Below, one piece after another: positions 50,531 to 59,737 of a stretch of DNA of 64,000 nucleotides. The stretch comes from VAZQ01 sp963840535 (GTDB lineage Bacteria; Pseudomonadota; Alphaproteobacteria; Rhizobiales; Xanthobacteraceae). The stretch spans positions 81,164-145,163 of the forward strand of contig CAWIZJ010000003.1 in the NCBI GenBank assembly GCA_963840535.1. The letters run 5' to 3'. The notes under the pieces are model-generated. The model had not been told where the DNA came from. It saw nothing but the letters and a program-made list of their open reading frames with translations, and did no database searches. Each line of letters opens with the position of its first letter. Within the stretch, counting starts at the first letter, position 1. Both the position numbers and the translations under genes were made by a program.

Positions 50531-52151
50531 ATGCCTGGTCAAACTTCTGAAATCTACGATGGAATCATCCTGGGCTCCGGACACAATAGCCTGGTCCTGC
50601 AAGCCTACCTTGGCAAGGCAGGTTTAAGGGTCCTCTGCCTGGAGTCACGAGATGTGGCCGGAGGCGGGCTCGCAACGGTCGAAGATCCGCGTCATCCTGG
50701 CTTTCTCCACAACACACACTCGTTCTTTCATCGCGGACTCACCCAGATGCCGTGGTACCGCGATTTGGAGCTGGAGCGCCACGGAGCTGTGTATCTGGAG
50801 CCTGAATTGAATGTAGCTCTGGTGCTGAGGAGTGGAGCGGTTCTCGAGTGGTGGAGGTCGTTCGAGAAAACCGAAGAGTCCTTTGCCCGGTTTAGCCGAA
50901 AAGACGCTGTCACCCTGCGTCAGTGGCGCGAACGGTTCCTGCCGATTGTTCAGAAGATTCTCATTCCCGAAAGTCAATCTCCGCCTGTGCCCAGCGAGCG
51001 TCGCCGCGCGTTGCTCGAAAGGAGCGCCGAGGGGCGGTTGCTGCTCGAGGTGAGCGCTCTTTCGCCGCTTGAGTTTGTGCTGAGAGAATTCGAGCATCCA
51101 GTGATCCAGGCCGGGCTTCTTTTCTTTAACGGATTGAGGGAAGTGGATCTTCGCTGTAAAGGCTTTGGTCATCATATCCCGTCGTTGCTCGCCAGCACAG
51201 GCGAAAGCCCAGATGTGCCGGGGTGGTTCGGCGGCGCTGGCCCGCGCTCTGGTTGCGTCAGTCCGGGAAAGCGGAGGAGATGTCAAAGTTCAAGTCAGAC
51301 CGCGGAGGATCCTCGTCGAAAATGGCAGAGCCGTTGGAGTTGAGACTCAGTCGGGAGACATTTTTCGGTCGCGACACTTTGTGGCATCCGGACTTAATCC
51401 GTAACAGACGTTTCTGGAACTGATCGACGAACAGTGGGTCTCACCAGAGTGGCGAAGAAAAGCGCAAAGCTTTCGTTACAATCTCGTGGCTCCGCTCTTC
51501 GCTTTGAATCTGAACCTGAGCGAGCCTCCCGGCTATCGGGCAGCCGACCAGAATCCCCAACTGAAGAGCGCCTTCATGGTGATTCTGGGCCTGGAACATT
51601 TCGAGCAGTTCCCCGAAATCGTGCGACACCACGAGGCAGGGACGATTCCACCGACCGTCATGTGGGGAAGTTGCCCAACTTTGTTCGACGCTACTCAAGC
51701 TCCCGCCGAAAGGCACACTGCCTTTATGTGGGAGAAGTTGCCCTATGCCCTCTATGGGGATGCTGGTTCCTGGGATCGGGAGAAGGCGAGCCACGGCCAG
51801 TCGATGCTGAATCTTTGGACTGAATACGCGCCCAACCTGAAGCACTCTGTTCTCGACTGGTTCGTACGCAGCCCACTGGATACGGAGCGCACCCTGCCGA
51901 ACATGGTCAGAGGGGACTTGCTGGTGGGGGCCTTCGAGCATGGCCAGGTCGGCTACAACCGCCCGTTTCCAGGTGCAGGACATTACCGGGGGCATGTGGC
52001 GGGTTTGTATCTGTGCGGCGGCAGTTGCCATCCCGGAGGGAACGTTACAGGACTCGTCGGATACAACAGTGCCCAGGTTATTCTGTCCGATCTGGGGTTG
52101 CCCGCACCCTGGGCACCGGCTTCGACGGAAGGTCGCCTCACGAATCTATGA
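50531..52151 (+). CDS. phytoene-desaturase-like FAD oxidoreductase (PYROXD2 type), frameshift and nonsense codon
   Basis: About 540 codons. N-terminal FAD motif IILGSGHNSLVLQAYLGKAG and ESRDVAGGG; middle GGSAALARALVASVRESGG; C-terminal FAD motif GLYLCGGSCHPGGNVTGLVG. Near 51195 the frame changes, and at 51402 CAA-like context reads TAA, after which the same frame continues QTFLELIDEQWVSPEWRRK. PYROXD2/COG1233 enzymes oxidise hydrophobic substrates; function here unknown. The final stop overlaps the next ATG (ATGA). Residual errors or a young pseudogene. Confidence 0.8.
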
Positions 52152-52456
52152 GCCAGACATTCTCGATAAAGGGCTACTCCACGAGCGTTGTCGTATTGCT
52201 TTTGACCTTACTTTGTCCCTCACCATTCCTTGCGCAAAACGCCATCCAGGATCCACTACTCGGCTGGATGGACCAAATCGCTCAAGAGGAGTTGCAAAAG
52301 CGCGAGAGCGAGATCGCTGCAGTCAGTAACGTCGCAGACGCGAAGCGACGGAAACAATCCGTGCGGGCTAAACTCCTGGAAATGATCGGGGGGCTGCCGG
52401 ACTACAACGAGCCGCTTAACGGTCAGCCAGGACTCCCACTTGGAGAAGGGAATTGA
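52148..52456 (+). pseudogene. N-terminal remnant of an exported esterase/hydrolase
   Basis: 102 codons: signal peptide (to FLAQNA), then WMDQIAQEELQKRESEIAAV and VRAKLLEMIGGLPDYNEPLN, the N-terminal pattern of large acetylxylan-esterase-like hydrolases of Acidobacteriota and Planctomycetota, which are five to six times longer. After GLPDYNEPLNG the homology ends and a stop follows. The hydrolase domain is missing, so this is a deletion remnant. About 30 codons in another frame follow to 52552 without recognisable family. Confidence 0.55.
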
Positions 52457-52549
52457 GGAGGTGAGGCCCTCTGTGCTCGATTTCCTTCTGTTCATGAATA
52501 GTTCAGGTTCTCCTGAACCGGAGACCATCAAGACATTCTTCGTCCAGAG

Positions 52550-53571
52550 TTAACGCGACACTGGCAACGAACCGCGACCGATGAGTTGACCGCCCTCGGT
52601 GACCACATCCAGCCGGATGGCTCCCGCGGACGATAGATTGAATACCTGGCCCGTCCAAAGACGAAATCCGTCCTTGCGTCCCCCGTCACACGGTAGAACG
52701 GAGAGCTGGTAACGAGCTTGCCGTCCACATACCACTGGTGTGACACTTGCTCCCTCAACCCCAGAGGAGCATAAATCGACGTGAGACCCACGATTCGCAC
52801 TGGTCCGCTCGCAGGTGCCGCAGATAAGGGGCCCGCTATTCTTAGCGAGGCACGATCGAAATCACTACCGAATTCGGCACTCAACAGGCGCAGAGGTGCC
52901 GGCGGAATATAGGAGCGCTCGCTAAACACAAACAGGATCAGCAAGAGTCCACCCACGGTGATAACGGCGCGGGCCTTCCAGAGAGGCAAATGCGACAGCC
53001 GAAAACAGAAGGTGGCAAACCCCAGAAAAGAGACCGCCGCGCTGACGTAGAACGCGCCCAGGTTGGAGATGCCCCACAGCACCGGCAGCATCACGTTTAC
53101 ACAAGCAAATAGATTGAAGGCAAAAAACAGCGCCGCCCAGCTCCACCTGGTGGAGAGATGCCGGTCGTAAACAATGTCCAGCGTTGACAGCAGAGCCGAG
53201 GCTGCCAGCAGTATGACGAACACCATGTTGCGCGAACGCAGCGTGGCGCTGGAGTAATAGACAGGAAGAATGAAAAAGAGGATTTGCTGATAGAAGTTCC
53301 TGTTGAAGTAATGAATCACTCGATGAAGCCAGCGGCCCCAACGTTGACCGAGCCTGGGCACCATCCGGGGGAGCAGCAGACTGGTGATCCAGATGAACAA
53401 AACATAAAACAAGGTGACCCGAAGAAAAGCGAAGTTTCTGTGTCCCAGCCACATCACACCAATGCCAAACAGCAGTGCGTAGACGCTGTGCAGCCACCAC
53501 AGCTTCTCCTGGTTGCGAGCCAGCGTGGCGGCGATGGGATGAACGGCCTGGGCTTTCTCAAGAGGGATCAT
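52550..53571 (-). CDS. multi-helix membrane protein with C-terminal DUF2914 (DUF5924-like), one frameshift
   Basis: About 340 codons. Roughly seven membrane helices (WWLHSVYALLFGIGVMWLG onward), then a periplasmic beta domain of DUF2914 type: QVSHQWYVDGKLVTS, and after a frame change near 52670, GFRLWTG and IRLDVVTEGGQLIGRG, ending at 52550. DUF2914 domains end in a GxWrVxVxTxxGQxIGR-like strand, which is seen. Function unknown. Start at 53571 chosen at the first Met before hydrophobic homology. Confidence 0.7.
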
Positions 53572-53858
53572 TGTGGATTTACATTCTTCATCACGGCAAC
53601 AAGGCTTCTTGACATGTTTCGTCTTTGATAGCACTCCCGTGGCACGGTTGGCCCTGCTCGCAGAACTGCGCGAAAACCTTGACGTTTGCGCCACGCCAGG
53701 TCAGCAATTGCCTCGTGGAGCCAAGAACCGCCGCAGCCAAACATGAGAAAAGCCTTTGTTATTGCTGACCCGAAGCGTGACGTTGGGCTATATTGGCTCA
53801 GACCTTGCGACGGTCACCGAAACGGTTTCTCACCTCAACCTACCGGACGGAGAACACC

Positions 53859-54500
53859 TTGAAGAAAACGAAAGTGCCTGTGGACAAGATTCTCAAAGGG
53901 CTGCAGGAAGAGTATCCCGACGTCACGTGCGCGTTGGACCATCAGAATCCGCTCCAACTACTGGTAGCGACGATCCTCTCTGCTCAGTGCACCGATGTTC
54001 GTGTGAACCTGGTGACGCCAACACTGTTCGCGAAGTATCCAACTGCGAGTGACTTCGCCAATGCTCGACTGCCTGATCTGGAAAAGCTCATCCATTCAAC
54101 CGGCTTCTTTCGGAACAAAGCCAAGAGTATGAAGGCTGCTGGACAGCGACTCTTGACGGAGTTCAAAGGCAGTGTCCCGAAAACAATGGAGGAACTCTTG
54201 ACGCTGCCTGGAGTCGCCCGCAAAACAGCTAACGTCGTCCTAGGGACTGCCTATGGTATTGCTTCCGGCATTGTGGTGGACACGCACGTTTTCCGGCTGG
54301 CTCACCGGTTGGGTCTGACGCGAGCCAGGACGCCCGAAAAAGTCGAGCAGGATCTTATGGAGATGATGCCGCAGACGGAATGGATCCAATTCTCGCACCG
54401 GCTGATTCACCACGGACGCAGGGTTTGCATCGCGCGAAACCCTCAGTGCCAGCGCTGCGTCCTGGATGCGGTCTGCCCCAAGATAGGAGTCGCGAAGTAG
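53859..54500 (+). CDS. nth: endonuclease III
   Basis: 213 residues from a TTG start preceded by GGAG; this gives the family's normal length (211 in E. coli). HhH-GPD fold with catalytic K122 (LPGVARKTANVVL) and D141 (VDTHVFRLAHR), and the 4Fe-4S loop C-x6-C-x2-C-x5-C (CIARNPQCQRCVLDAVC). Removes oxidised pyrimidines and nicks the AP site in base excision repair. Confidence 0.96.
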   Translation: MKKTKVPVDKILKGLQEEYPDVTCALDHQNPLQLLVATILSAQCTDVRVNLVTPTLFAKYPTASDFANARLPDLEKLIHSTGFFRNKAKSMKAAGQRLLTEFKGSVPKTMEELLTLPGVARKTANVVLGTAYGIASGIVVDTHVFRLAHRLGLTRARTPEKVEQDLMEMMPQTEWIQFSHRLIHHGRRVCIARNPQCQRCVLDAVCPKIGVAK

Positions 54501-54555
54501 GGAGGACGAAGTTCGAGGTGCGAGGTGCGAACAAGCCCTCGACCTTGGTGCTCTG

Positions 54556-55176
54556 TCATTCTCTGTTCGACGTTAGAACTTCGCCCTTCGTACCTCTCAG
54601 GCGTCGCTCCAGCAGGGAGAGACCGATGATCGTTTTTGCATCCTGGATCTTTCCTTCGTCCACGAGTTGAAGAGCTTCCTCGAGAGGCACCCAGGACGCC
54701 TGAATCTCTTCTCCCTCCTCGATCAACCCGTGAACGCCGAGGGGTAGTGTCGCATCCTCTACTTCAACCAGATAGAGATATACCTGGTCGGAACAACCTC
54801 CTGGCGCGATGAAATAGCGGGCCACAAGCTCCGCATGTTTCAGTTTGAGGCCAGTTTCTTCGAATAGCTCGCGTCGGGCGACTTCCAGCGGCGTTTCGTT
54901 TTCCTCCATCATTCCAGCCACACACTCGGTCAGCCAGCCGTCACCCGTTCGGACATGCGCCGCATAGCGAAACTGTCGCTGCAGCACCACTCGGCTGGTC
55001 GCGGGGTCGTAAACTAACACGGAAACGGCATCGCCCCGAAAATAGCGATGGCGCGTGATTTCTCCGGTCATCCCCCCGCTGAAGCGCTCAAAGCGCAACA
55101 CCGCACGTTCTACTTTCGCAAAGCCATCGAATTCAAGCTGGGTTTGTTTGATTTCAACTTTCATGGCAACTTTCAT
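54556..55176 (-). CDS. nudF: NUDIX hydrolase, ADP-ribose pyrophosphatase type
   Basis: 206 residues. Perfect Nudix box: G-x5-E, seven residues, then RELFEETGL (about 104-126). RHRYFRGDAVSVLVYDP and QFRYAAHV match the ADP-ribose pyrophosphatase branch, and YLYLVEVEDA follows. Hydrolyses ADP-ribose or related nucleoside diphosphate sugars to AMP plus a sugar phosphate. Last gene of the nucleoside salvage operon, 45 bases after cdd. Confidence 0.9.
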   Translation of the reverse strand: MKVAMKVEIKQTQLEFDGFAKVERAVLRFERFSGGMTGEITRHRYFRGDAVSVLVYDPATSRVVLQRQFRYAAHVRTGDGWLTECVAGMMEENETPLEVARRELFEETGLKLKHAELVARYFIAPGGCSDQVYLYLVEVEDATLPLGVHGLIEEGEEIQASWVPLEEALQLVDEGKIQDAKTIIGLSLLERRLRGTKGEVLTSNRE

Positions 55177-55221
55177 GGATTTGGTTACGTCTAGTCTCCG
55201 CAGTGGTTTCTTCCCGGCAAA

Positions 55222-55626
55222 CTAAAAAAGATGATCTCCAAAGGGCTCTGGAAACAATTGCGTGAGGCGGAAGGTATTGGATTTGCCGGACCGGTTCGTC
55301 AAGATGATCTCGAGATCTCCACAGAAATCCCACAAGAGCTGGCGGCACGCGCCGCAGGGTGCCGTGAGTTCATCCGTGTCGGCGACGACGACGATCCGGG
55401 TGAACGTGTCTGCCCCTTCCGAAAGTGCCTTGAACAAAGCAACCCGTTCCGAACAGATCGTCAGACCGTAGCTGGAGCTTTCAATGTTGCAACCCGTGAA
55501 CACGCGACCGTCGCTACAAGCCAGTGCCGAGCCTACCTTAAACCTTGAGTACTTGGCCCTGGCCCGTTCGCGAGCCTGCCAGGCTGCGTCCACCAAGGCT
55601 TCATCCTTATTTGCCATACAATGCAA
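55222..55626 (-). CDS. cdd: cytidine deaminase
   Basis: 134 residues, the homotetrameric short form. YSRFKVGSALACSDG, GCNIESSSYGLTICSERVAL with zinc ligand Cys and catalytic Glu in CSE (the family more often has CAE), and the second zinc block APCGACRQLLWDF. Deaminates cytidine and deoxycytidine to uridine forms, feeding udk and deoA encoded next to it. Confidence 0.95.
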   Translation of the reverse strand: MHCMANKDEALVDAAWQARERARAKYSRFKVGSALACSDGRVFTGCNIESSSYGLTICSERVALFKALSEGADTFTRIVVVADTDELTAPCGACRQLLWDFCGDLEIILTNRSGKSNTFRLTQLFPEPFGDHLF

Positions 55627-55644
55627 TCCGTGCAGGAAAGGGAT

Positions 55645-56367
55645 TCAGGGATCCTCATGGCCCGTCATTCCCGCGGAAGCGAAGGGGCTCTTGATCCGGG
55701 CTGGATCCCGGCTTTCGCGGGAATGACGAACAAAGAAACCACAACCTGGCACTAGTTGTCCCGCTTCAAACTTCTGGACCTTCGTCGCCAGCCATTGAAC
55801 CAGCAACTCCATCGCCGCGTCGTTCTTGCCACCTTCAGGGATGACGATGTCTGCAAAGCGCCGGCCAGGCTCGACAAACTCCTGATGCATCGGCCGGACC
55901 GTTTCAAGATACTGTTGGACCACCGAATGCAGCGAGCGGCCCCGCTCGCTGATATCGCGCCGGAGCCGGCGAATGAAACGAACATCGGCGTCCGTATCCA
56001 CGAAGATTTTTCAGATCGAAAAGGTTGCGCAATCCCGAATTCTGAAAGATCAAGATTCCCTCCACGATCACAATAGCCCGGAGGTCGTCTCTTGGCGCCG
56101 CACATGCGCGGAAAAATCATAAGATGGCTGCTCGACAGGCTGATGGCTTCGAAGGGCATCGACGTCCCGGACCAAAAGGTCGAAGTCCACAGCGTCTGGA
56201 TGATCGAAGTTCTGTCGTACTCTCTCATCAAAAGGCAGATGACTGCTGTCTTTGTAGTAGGCATCCTGCGCCAGCAAAATCGCCTGGTCGCGGCCAAGCG
56301 CCTGCGCGAGTCATTCAGCTACTGTCGTTTTTCCCGAACCGGTGCCGCCACAAATGCCTAGAATCAT
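55645..56367 (-). CDS. udk: uridine kinase, nonsense codon and frameshifts
   Basis: About 240 codons. Starts MILGICGGTGSGKTTVAE (P-loop), then TGA at 56311-56313 where CGA (Arg) is expected, continuing LAQALGRDQAILLAQDAYY, FDHPDAVDFDLL and, after frame changes near 56095 and 56010 (an extra A in a run), IVIVEGILIF, VDTDADVRFIRRLRRD and YLETVRPMHQEFVEP. Phosphorylates uridine/cytidine. The C-terminus is extended about 20 residues by translation of the palindromic repeat at 55663. Starts 4 bases after pnp. Confidence 0.82.
55663..55728. repeat. REP-like palindrome
   Basis: CGTCATTCCCGCGGAAGC (55663-55680) is inverted at 55711-55728 with one mismatch. This is the widespread CGTCATTCCCGCGAAAGCGGG-type repeat. 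It overlaps the 3' end of udk and lies just before cdd. Confidence 0.8.
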
Positions 56368-56371
56368 CCGT

Positions 56372-57232
56372 TCAATCCAGTTTAGAAATTTTCTCGCAGA
56401 TCGCCTTAATGAGCGCTATAAGACGCGGTTTCACGCGTTCGCCAGCCTCAAGAACCTCAGCATGACTCAGCGGTCGTTTTGAGATGCCCGCCGCCGCGTT
56501 TGTGATATTGGAGACGCCCAGACACTCGATGCCCATGTGCCGCGCCACAATCACTTCTGGAACCGTCGACATTCCCACGGCATCTGCGCCCAATCGCTTC
56601 AGCATCGCAATCTCGGCTGGCGACTCATAGCTGGGACCCGTAACACTGACGTAAACACCTTGCTTAAGCGTGAACTTCAGGCGCCGTGCGCAATTCCGGG
56701 CCAGTTGACGCAGGGGTTCGGAATAAGCGGCACTCATGTCGGGAAACCGCGGGCCCAAGCCGGGATCGTTGGGTCCGATCAAGGGGTTGGGACAAAACAA
56801 GCTGATGTGATCACGGATCAACATCAAATCGCCGGGCTGAAACCGAGGGTTGATGCCGCCCGCGGCGTTCGTCACGATCAGCCGCCGGACGCCCAGCCTT
56901 CCCAAGACTCGAATCGGAAAGGTCACCGCCTTCAAGTCATGCCCTTCGTAGTGGTGCACTCTTCCCTGCAGGCAGAGCACCCAGGTACCGGCAATTCTGC
57001 CGAGCATAACATTTCCGGGATGACCAGCAACTGATGACAACGGAAAGTGAGGCACGGCCGAGAACGGGGCTGCCCTCCGTTCGTTAAGCGTGTCGGCAAA
57101 CTCTCCCAGTCCGGAACCCAGGATGAGAGCCAAACGTGGCTGTTCGGAGGCGCTCGCCAGCAGCCCCTTGCTGAGGAAATCGGCCGCTCTGATCACAGTC
57201 TGTAGATAGGTGTTGGCGCTGCTGGCAGACAT
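56372..57232 (-). CDS. punA: purine nucleoside phosphorylase I
   Basis: 286 residues. LALILGSGLGEFADTL, the phosphate loop, AGHPGNVMLGRI and VHHYEGHD, IVTNAAGGINPRFQPGDLM, and GPSYESPAEIAML with VGMSTVPEVIVARHMG: all blocks of the trimeric guanosine/inosine enzyme. Cleaves purine nucleosides with phosphate. The frame continues upstream to a TTG at 57280 overlapping deoA, but homology starts after the Met at 57232. Confidence 0.95.
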   Translation of the reverse strand: MSASSANTYLQTVIRAADFLSKGLLASASEQPRLALILGSGLGEFADTLNERRAAPFSAVPHFPLSSVAGHPGNVMLGRIAGTWVLCLQGRVHHYEGHDLKAVTFPIRVLGRLGVRRLIVTNAAGGINPRFQPGDLMLIRDHISLFCPNPLIGPNDPGLGPRFPDMSAAYSEPLRQLARNCARRLKFTLKQGVYVSVTGPSYESPAEIAMLKRLGADAVGMSTVPEVIVARHMGIECLGVSNITNAAAGISKRPLSHAEVLEAGERVKPRLIALIKAICEKISKLD

Positions 57233-57269
57233 AGTTGCGGCTTCGTGTGACAGCAATTGCTGATCAGTC

Positions 57270-58574
57270 CTATTCCACAATCCTCTTAATCAGCGGTGGT
57301 GGTTGAGCTCGATCCTGGTTGATCACAAACGCTTCCAGAAGCAACTGCCGGACAGATTCGAACTTTGCGGCCTGATTGTAAAACACTGTGCAGAGTGGCT
57401 CACCCTTCTCGACGCGGTCTCCAATCTTTTTGTTCAAAAGAATGCCAACACTCGGATCGACGCGGGAATCTAAGGTGTCCCTTCCTGCGCCCAGCGCCAT
57501 GGAAACCCGGCCAGCAGTCCTGGCGTTGACTTCGGTGATGAACCCATCGGATGGCGATAGGATCACTTCCTGCAAAGCCGCCTGAGGTAGCAGCGCGGGG
57601 TCGTCAATCACTCTTGGATTGCCGCCCTGAGCCTCAACCATTTGAGCGAATTTTTCGAGCGCCTTTCCAGAACCAAGCGTTTCAGCGACTCTCGTTTTTG
57701 CCCGGCCAGACTCTGCCGGATCGGCAGTCAGCGACAGCATGCGCAAACTCAGTTTCTCGCACAGAAGCGAAAGATCTTGTGGCCCTGAGCCTTTCAGGGT
57801 CTGAATCGCCTCCTGAACTTCCAGCGCATTGCCTACAGCTTTGCCCAGCGGTTGATTCATGTCGGTGATCAAGGCGACCGTCTGAGTGCCCAGACCGTTG
57901 CCAATATCTACCAGGCTTTGAGTCAGGTCTAAAGCCTGTTCGAGCGTGGGCATGAAAGCACCCGCGCCTGTTTTGACATCCAGCACCAAACCGTCCAGCC
58001 CTTCAGCCAGCTTTTTGCTCATAATGCTGGCACAGATCAGAGGGATCGATTCCACTGTTGCCGTGACATCCCGCAGGGCGTATAGCTTTCGATCCGCCGG
58101 CGCGATTTCCTCCGTCTGCCCAATCATGGCGCAACCCACCTGCTCGAGCACGGCTCTGAATCGCGGCAAAGGAAGCTGAACTGTGAAGCCCGGAATCGAC
58201 TCAAGCTTGTCGAGAGTTCCCCCGGTGAAGCCAAGCCCACGTCCCGAGATCATGGGGACATAGGCGCCCGCCGCAGCCACGAGCGAGGCAACGATCAGGG
58301 AAGTCTTGTCGCCAACGCCGCCGGTGCTGTGCTTGTCCAGCTTCAATCCTGGCAGTGAACTGAAGTCCAGCACCGACCCAGACCGCAGCATCGCCCGGGT
58401 CAAATAGAGCGTTTCCTCGGCGGTCATTCCTCGGTAGAAGACCGCCATGCAGAACGCAGCCATCTGGTAGTCGGGAATTCGGTCCGCCGTGTATCCCTCG
58501 ATGAGGAAAGTGACTTCGGCTTCGGCCAGCGCGAATCCATCACGCTTCTTAAGGATGAGATCGGCAACATTCAT
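57270..58574 (-). CDS. deoA: pyrimidine-nucleoside / thymidine phosphorylase
   Basis: 434 residues. Family signature SGRGLGFTGGTLDKLESI is intact; KHSTGGVGDKTSLIVA, SIMSKKLAEGLDGLVLDVKTG and the C-terminal DGFITEVNARTAGRVSMALG domain complete the enzyme. Phosphorolyses thymidine, and possibly uridine, to the base and (deoxy)ribose-1-phosphate. First gene of the minus-strand operon deoA-punA-udk-cdd-nudF. Confidence 0.96.
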   Translation of the reverse strand: MNVADLILKKRDGFALAEAEVTFLIEGYTADRIPDYQMAAFCMAVFYRGMTAEETLYLTRAMLRSGSVLDFSSLPGLKLDKHSTGGVGDKTSLIVASLVAAAGAYVPMISGRGLGFTGGTLDKLESIPGFTVQLPLPRFRAVLEQVGCAMIGQTEEIAPADRKLYALRDVTATVESIPLICASIMSKKLAEGLDGLVLDVKTGAGAFMPTLEQALDLTQSLVDIGNGLGTQTVALITDMNQPLGKAVGNALEVQEAIQTLKGSGPQDLSLLCEKLSLRMLSLTADPAESGRAKTRVAETLGSGKALEKFAQMVEAQGGNPRVIDDPALLPQAALQEVILSPSDGFITEVNARTAGRVSMALGAGRDTLDSRVDPSVGILLNKKIGDRVEKGEPLCTVFYNQAAKFESVRQLLLEAFVINQDRAQPPPLIKRIVE

Positions 58575-58662
58575 GGAGACGCGGTGAGAGTGAAAAGCCT
58601 GCGTAGAGTATCTGCAAGCCCTGTTCCCGTCAAGGCGGCCAGCTTGCCTTTATCGGGGCGCT

Positions 58663-59424
58663 TTGCTATTTTCAGCTCCTAGAGATTTGAATCCTTTTTG
58701 CTGCGCGAAAGGTCTGCTGCTTTTGAGCGTCTCTCCGCCGTTTTGGGACTTTGAAGACGATGAAGACCCAGTCATTCTCGAGCTCGTTGCCGAAGAGCGG
58801 CAGAAGCTGCCGCCGGCGACGTTTCTCGATTTCGGTCCCTCTCTGCCTAGCCGTTACGGCGTCGATCAGCTGGAGTTGATGGTCCAGAGCCCGATGCGCG
58901 TTTTTGCGTATTGGGAACTGAGGAAGGCGACGTTGCTCACGGCTCTTCACAGCGTTTCTGTCCAGGACCGGCCGAACTTTCAACTCCTTTTGAAGTGGAA
59001 AGAAAAGGACACCGCCGCAGAGCGTTGTCTTGACCCGGGAACGACCGCCAGCTGGTGGTTCGATACGTTGCCGGAGCGACGGTACCAATTGGAGATTGGA
59101 CTCTATTGGAGCGAGTACGGCTGGATTCCCTTGCTCGCCTCCAGAGAACTTGTGACACCCAGGCTGGCTTTGGGTCCCTCTGCAGAAGAAGAACCACCGC
59201 TGATGCAGCGTTTTCTGGAAGACTTGGTGCGGCAGACTGGCATCGGCTTGCAGCAAGAGGATGCGCTGGCCGCCTCTCGACCCGGGGAGCTGGAAACACC
59301 TTTCCCCGCTGAGGAGCGTGTTAATGCCACGACCCAGTCAACGCTGCGGCTTGAAGAGACTCGTCGGGAAGGGGTCAGACCCGATGGCCGAAACCTCCAG
59401 TTCCGGCCAAGCAGTCGCTGGTAA
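58663..59424 (+). CDS. DUF4912-domain protein
   Basis: 253 residues. The DUF4912 core is LPSRYGVDQLELMVQSPMRV followed by FAYWEL, then a beta-rich middle with TASWWFDTLPERRYQLEIGLYW. DUF4912 proteins are often encoded with glycogen/GH57 enzymes; here glgB and a GH57 gene follow. Function unknown; a carbohydrate-binding-like beta sandwich is plausible. The exact start is unclear, as the first 35 residues look non-conserved. Confidence 0.8.
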   Translation: MLFSAPRDLNPFCCAKGLLLLSVSPPFWDFEDDEDPVILELVAEERQKLPPATFLDFGPSLPSRYGVDQLELMVQSPMRVFAYWELRKATLLTALHSVSVQDRPNFQLLLKWKEKDTAAERCLDPGTTASWWFDTLPERRYQLEIGLYWSEYGWIPLLASRELVTPRLALGPSAEEEPPLMQRFLEDLVRQTGIGLQQEDALAASRPGELETPFPAEERVNATTQSTLRLEETRREGVRPDGRNLQFRPSSRW

Positions 59425-59568
59425 CCCCGCAGAAAGGTCGGTTCGGCATTCTCCGATGATGCGTCAAGGATTTTTCACATGAGCCATCCATGCTCCTGCG
59501 GAGCACCATAGAAATGAAAATTCACGGCCAGGATCAGGTGCTCCGACGAGTTTTCAACGACCTAAGCC

Positions 59569-59732
59569 GTTTTCATGGGAGTTTTTCATGCCGCGTTGCG
59601 GCGCCACGTTGATGAAAAGCAGCGTCCCCCCTTGGACAAGGGGGGACTTCAGGGGGGGTTTAGGGGGCAACCCCATGAACCCTCCCCTTGACCTCTGCTT
59701 GTGCAGCCACACAGTTTTCATGGGAGTTTTTC
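59569..59732. repeat. 19-bp direct repeats flanking a C/G-run palindromic repeat, upstream of glgB
   Basis: GTTTTCATGGGAGTTTTTC occurs at 59569-59587 and 59714-59732. Between them lies a C/G-run element (CCCCCCTTGGACAAGGGGGG at about 59625), a widely dispersed bacterial palindrome. The second repeat lies 5 bases before the glgB ATG. The remaining 59425-59568 has no gene. Confidence 0.7.
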
Positions 59733-59737
59733 CGCAG

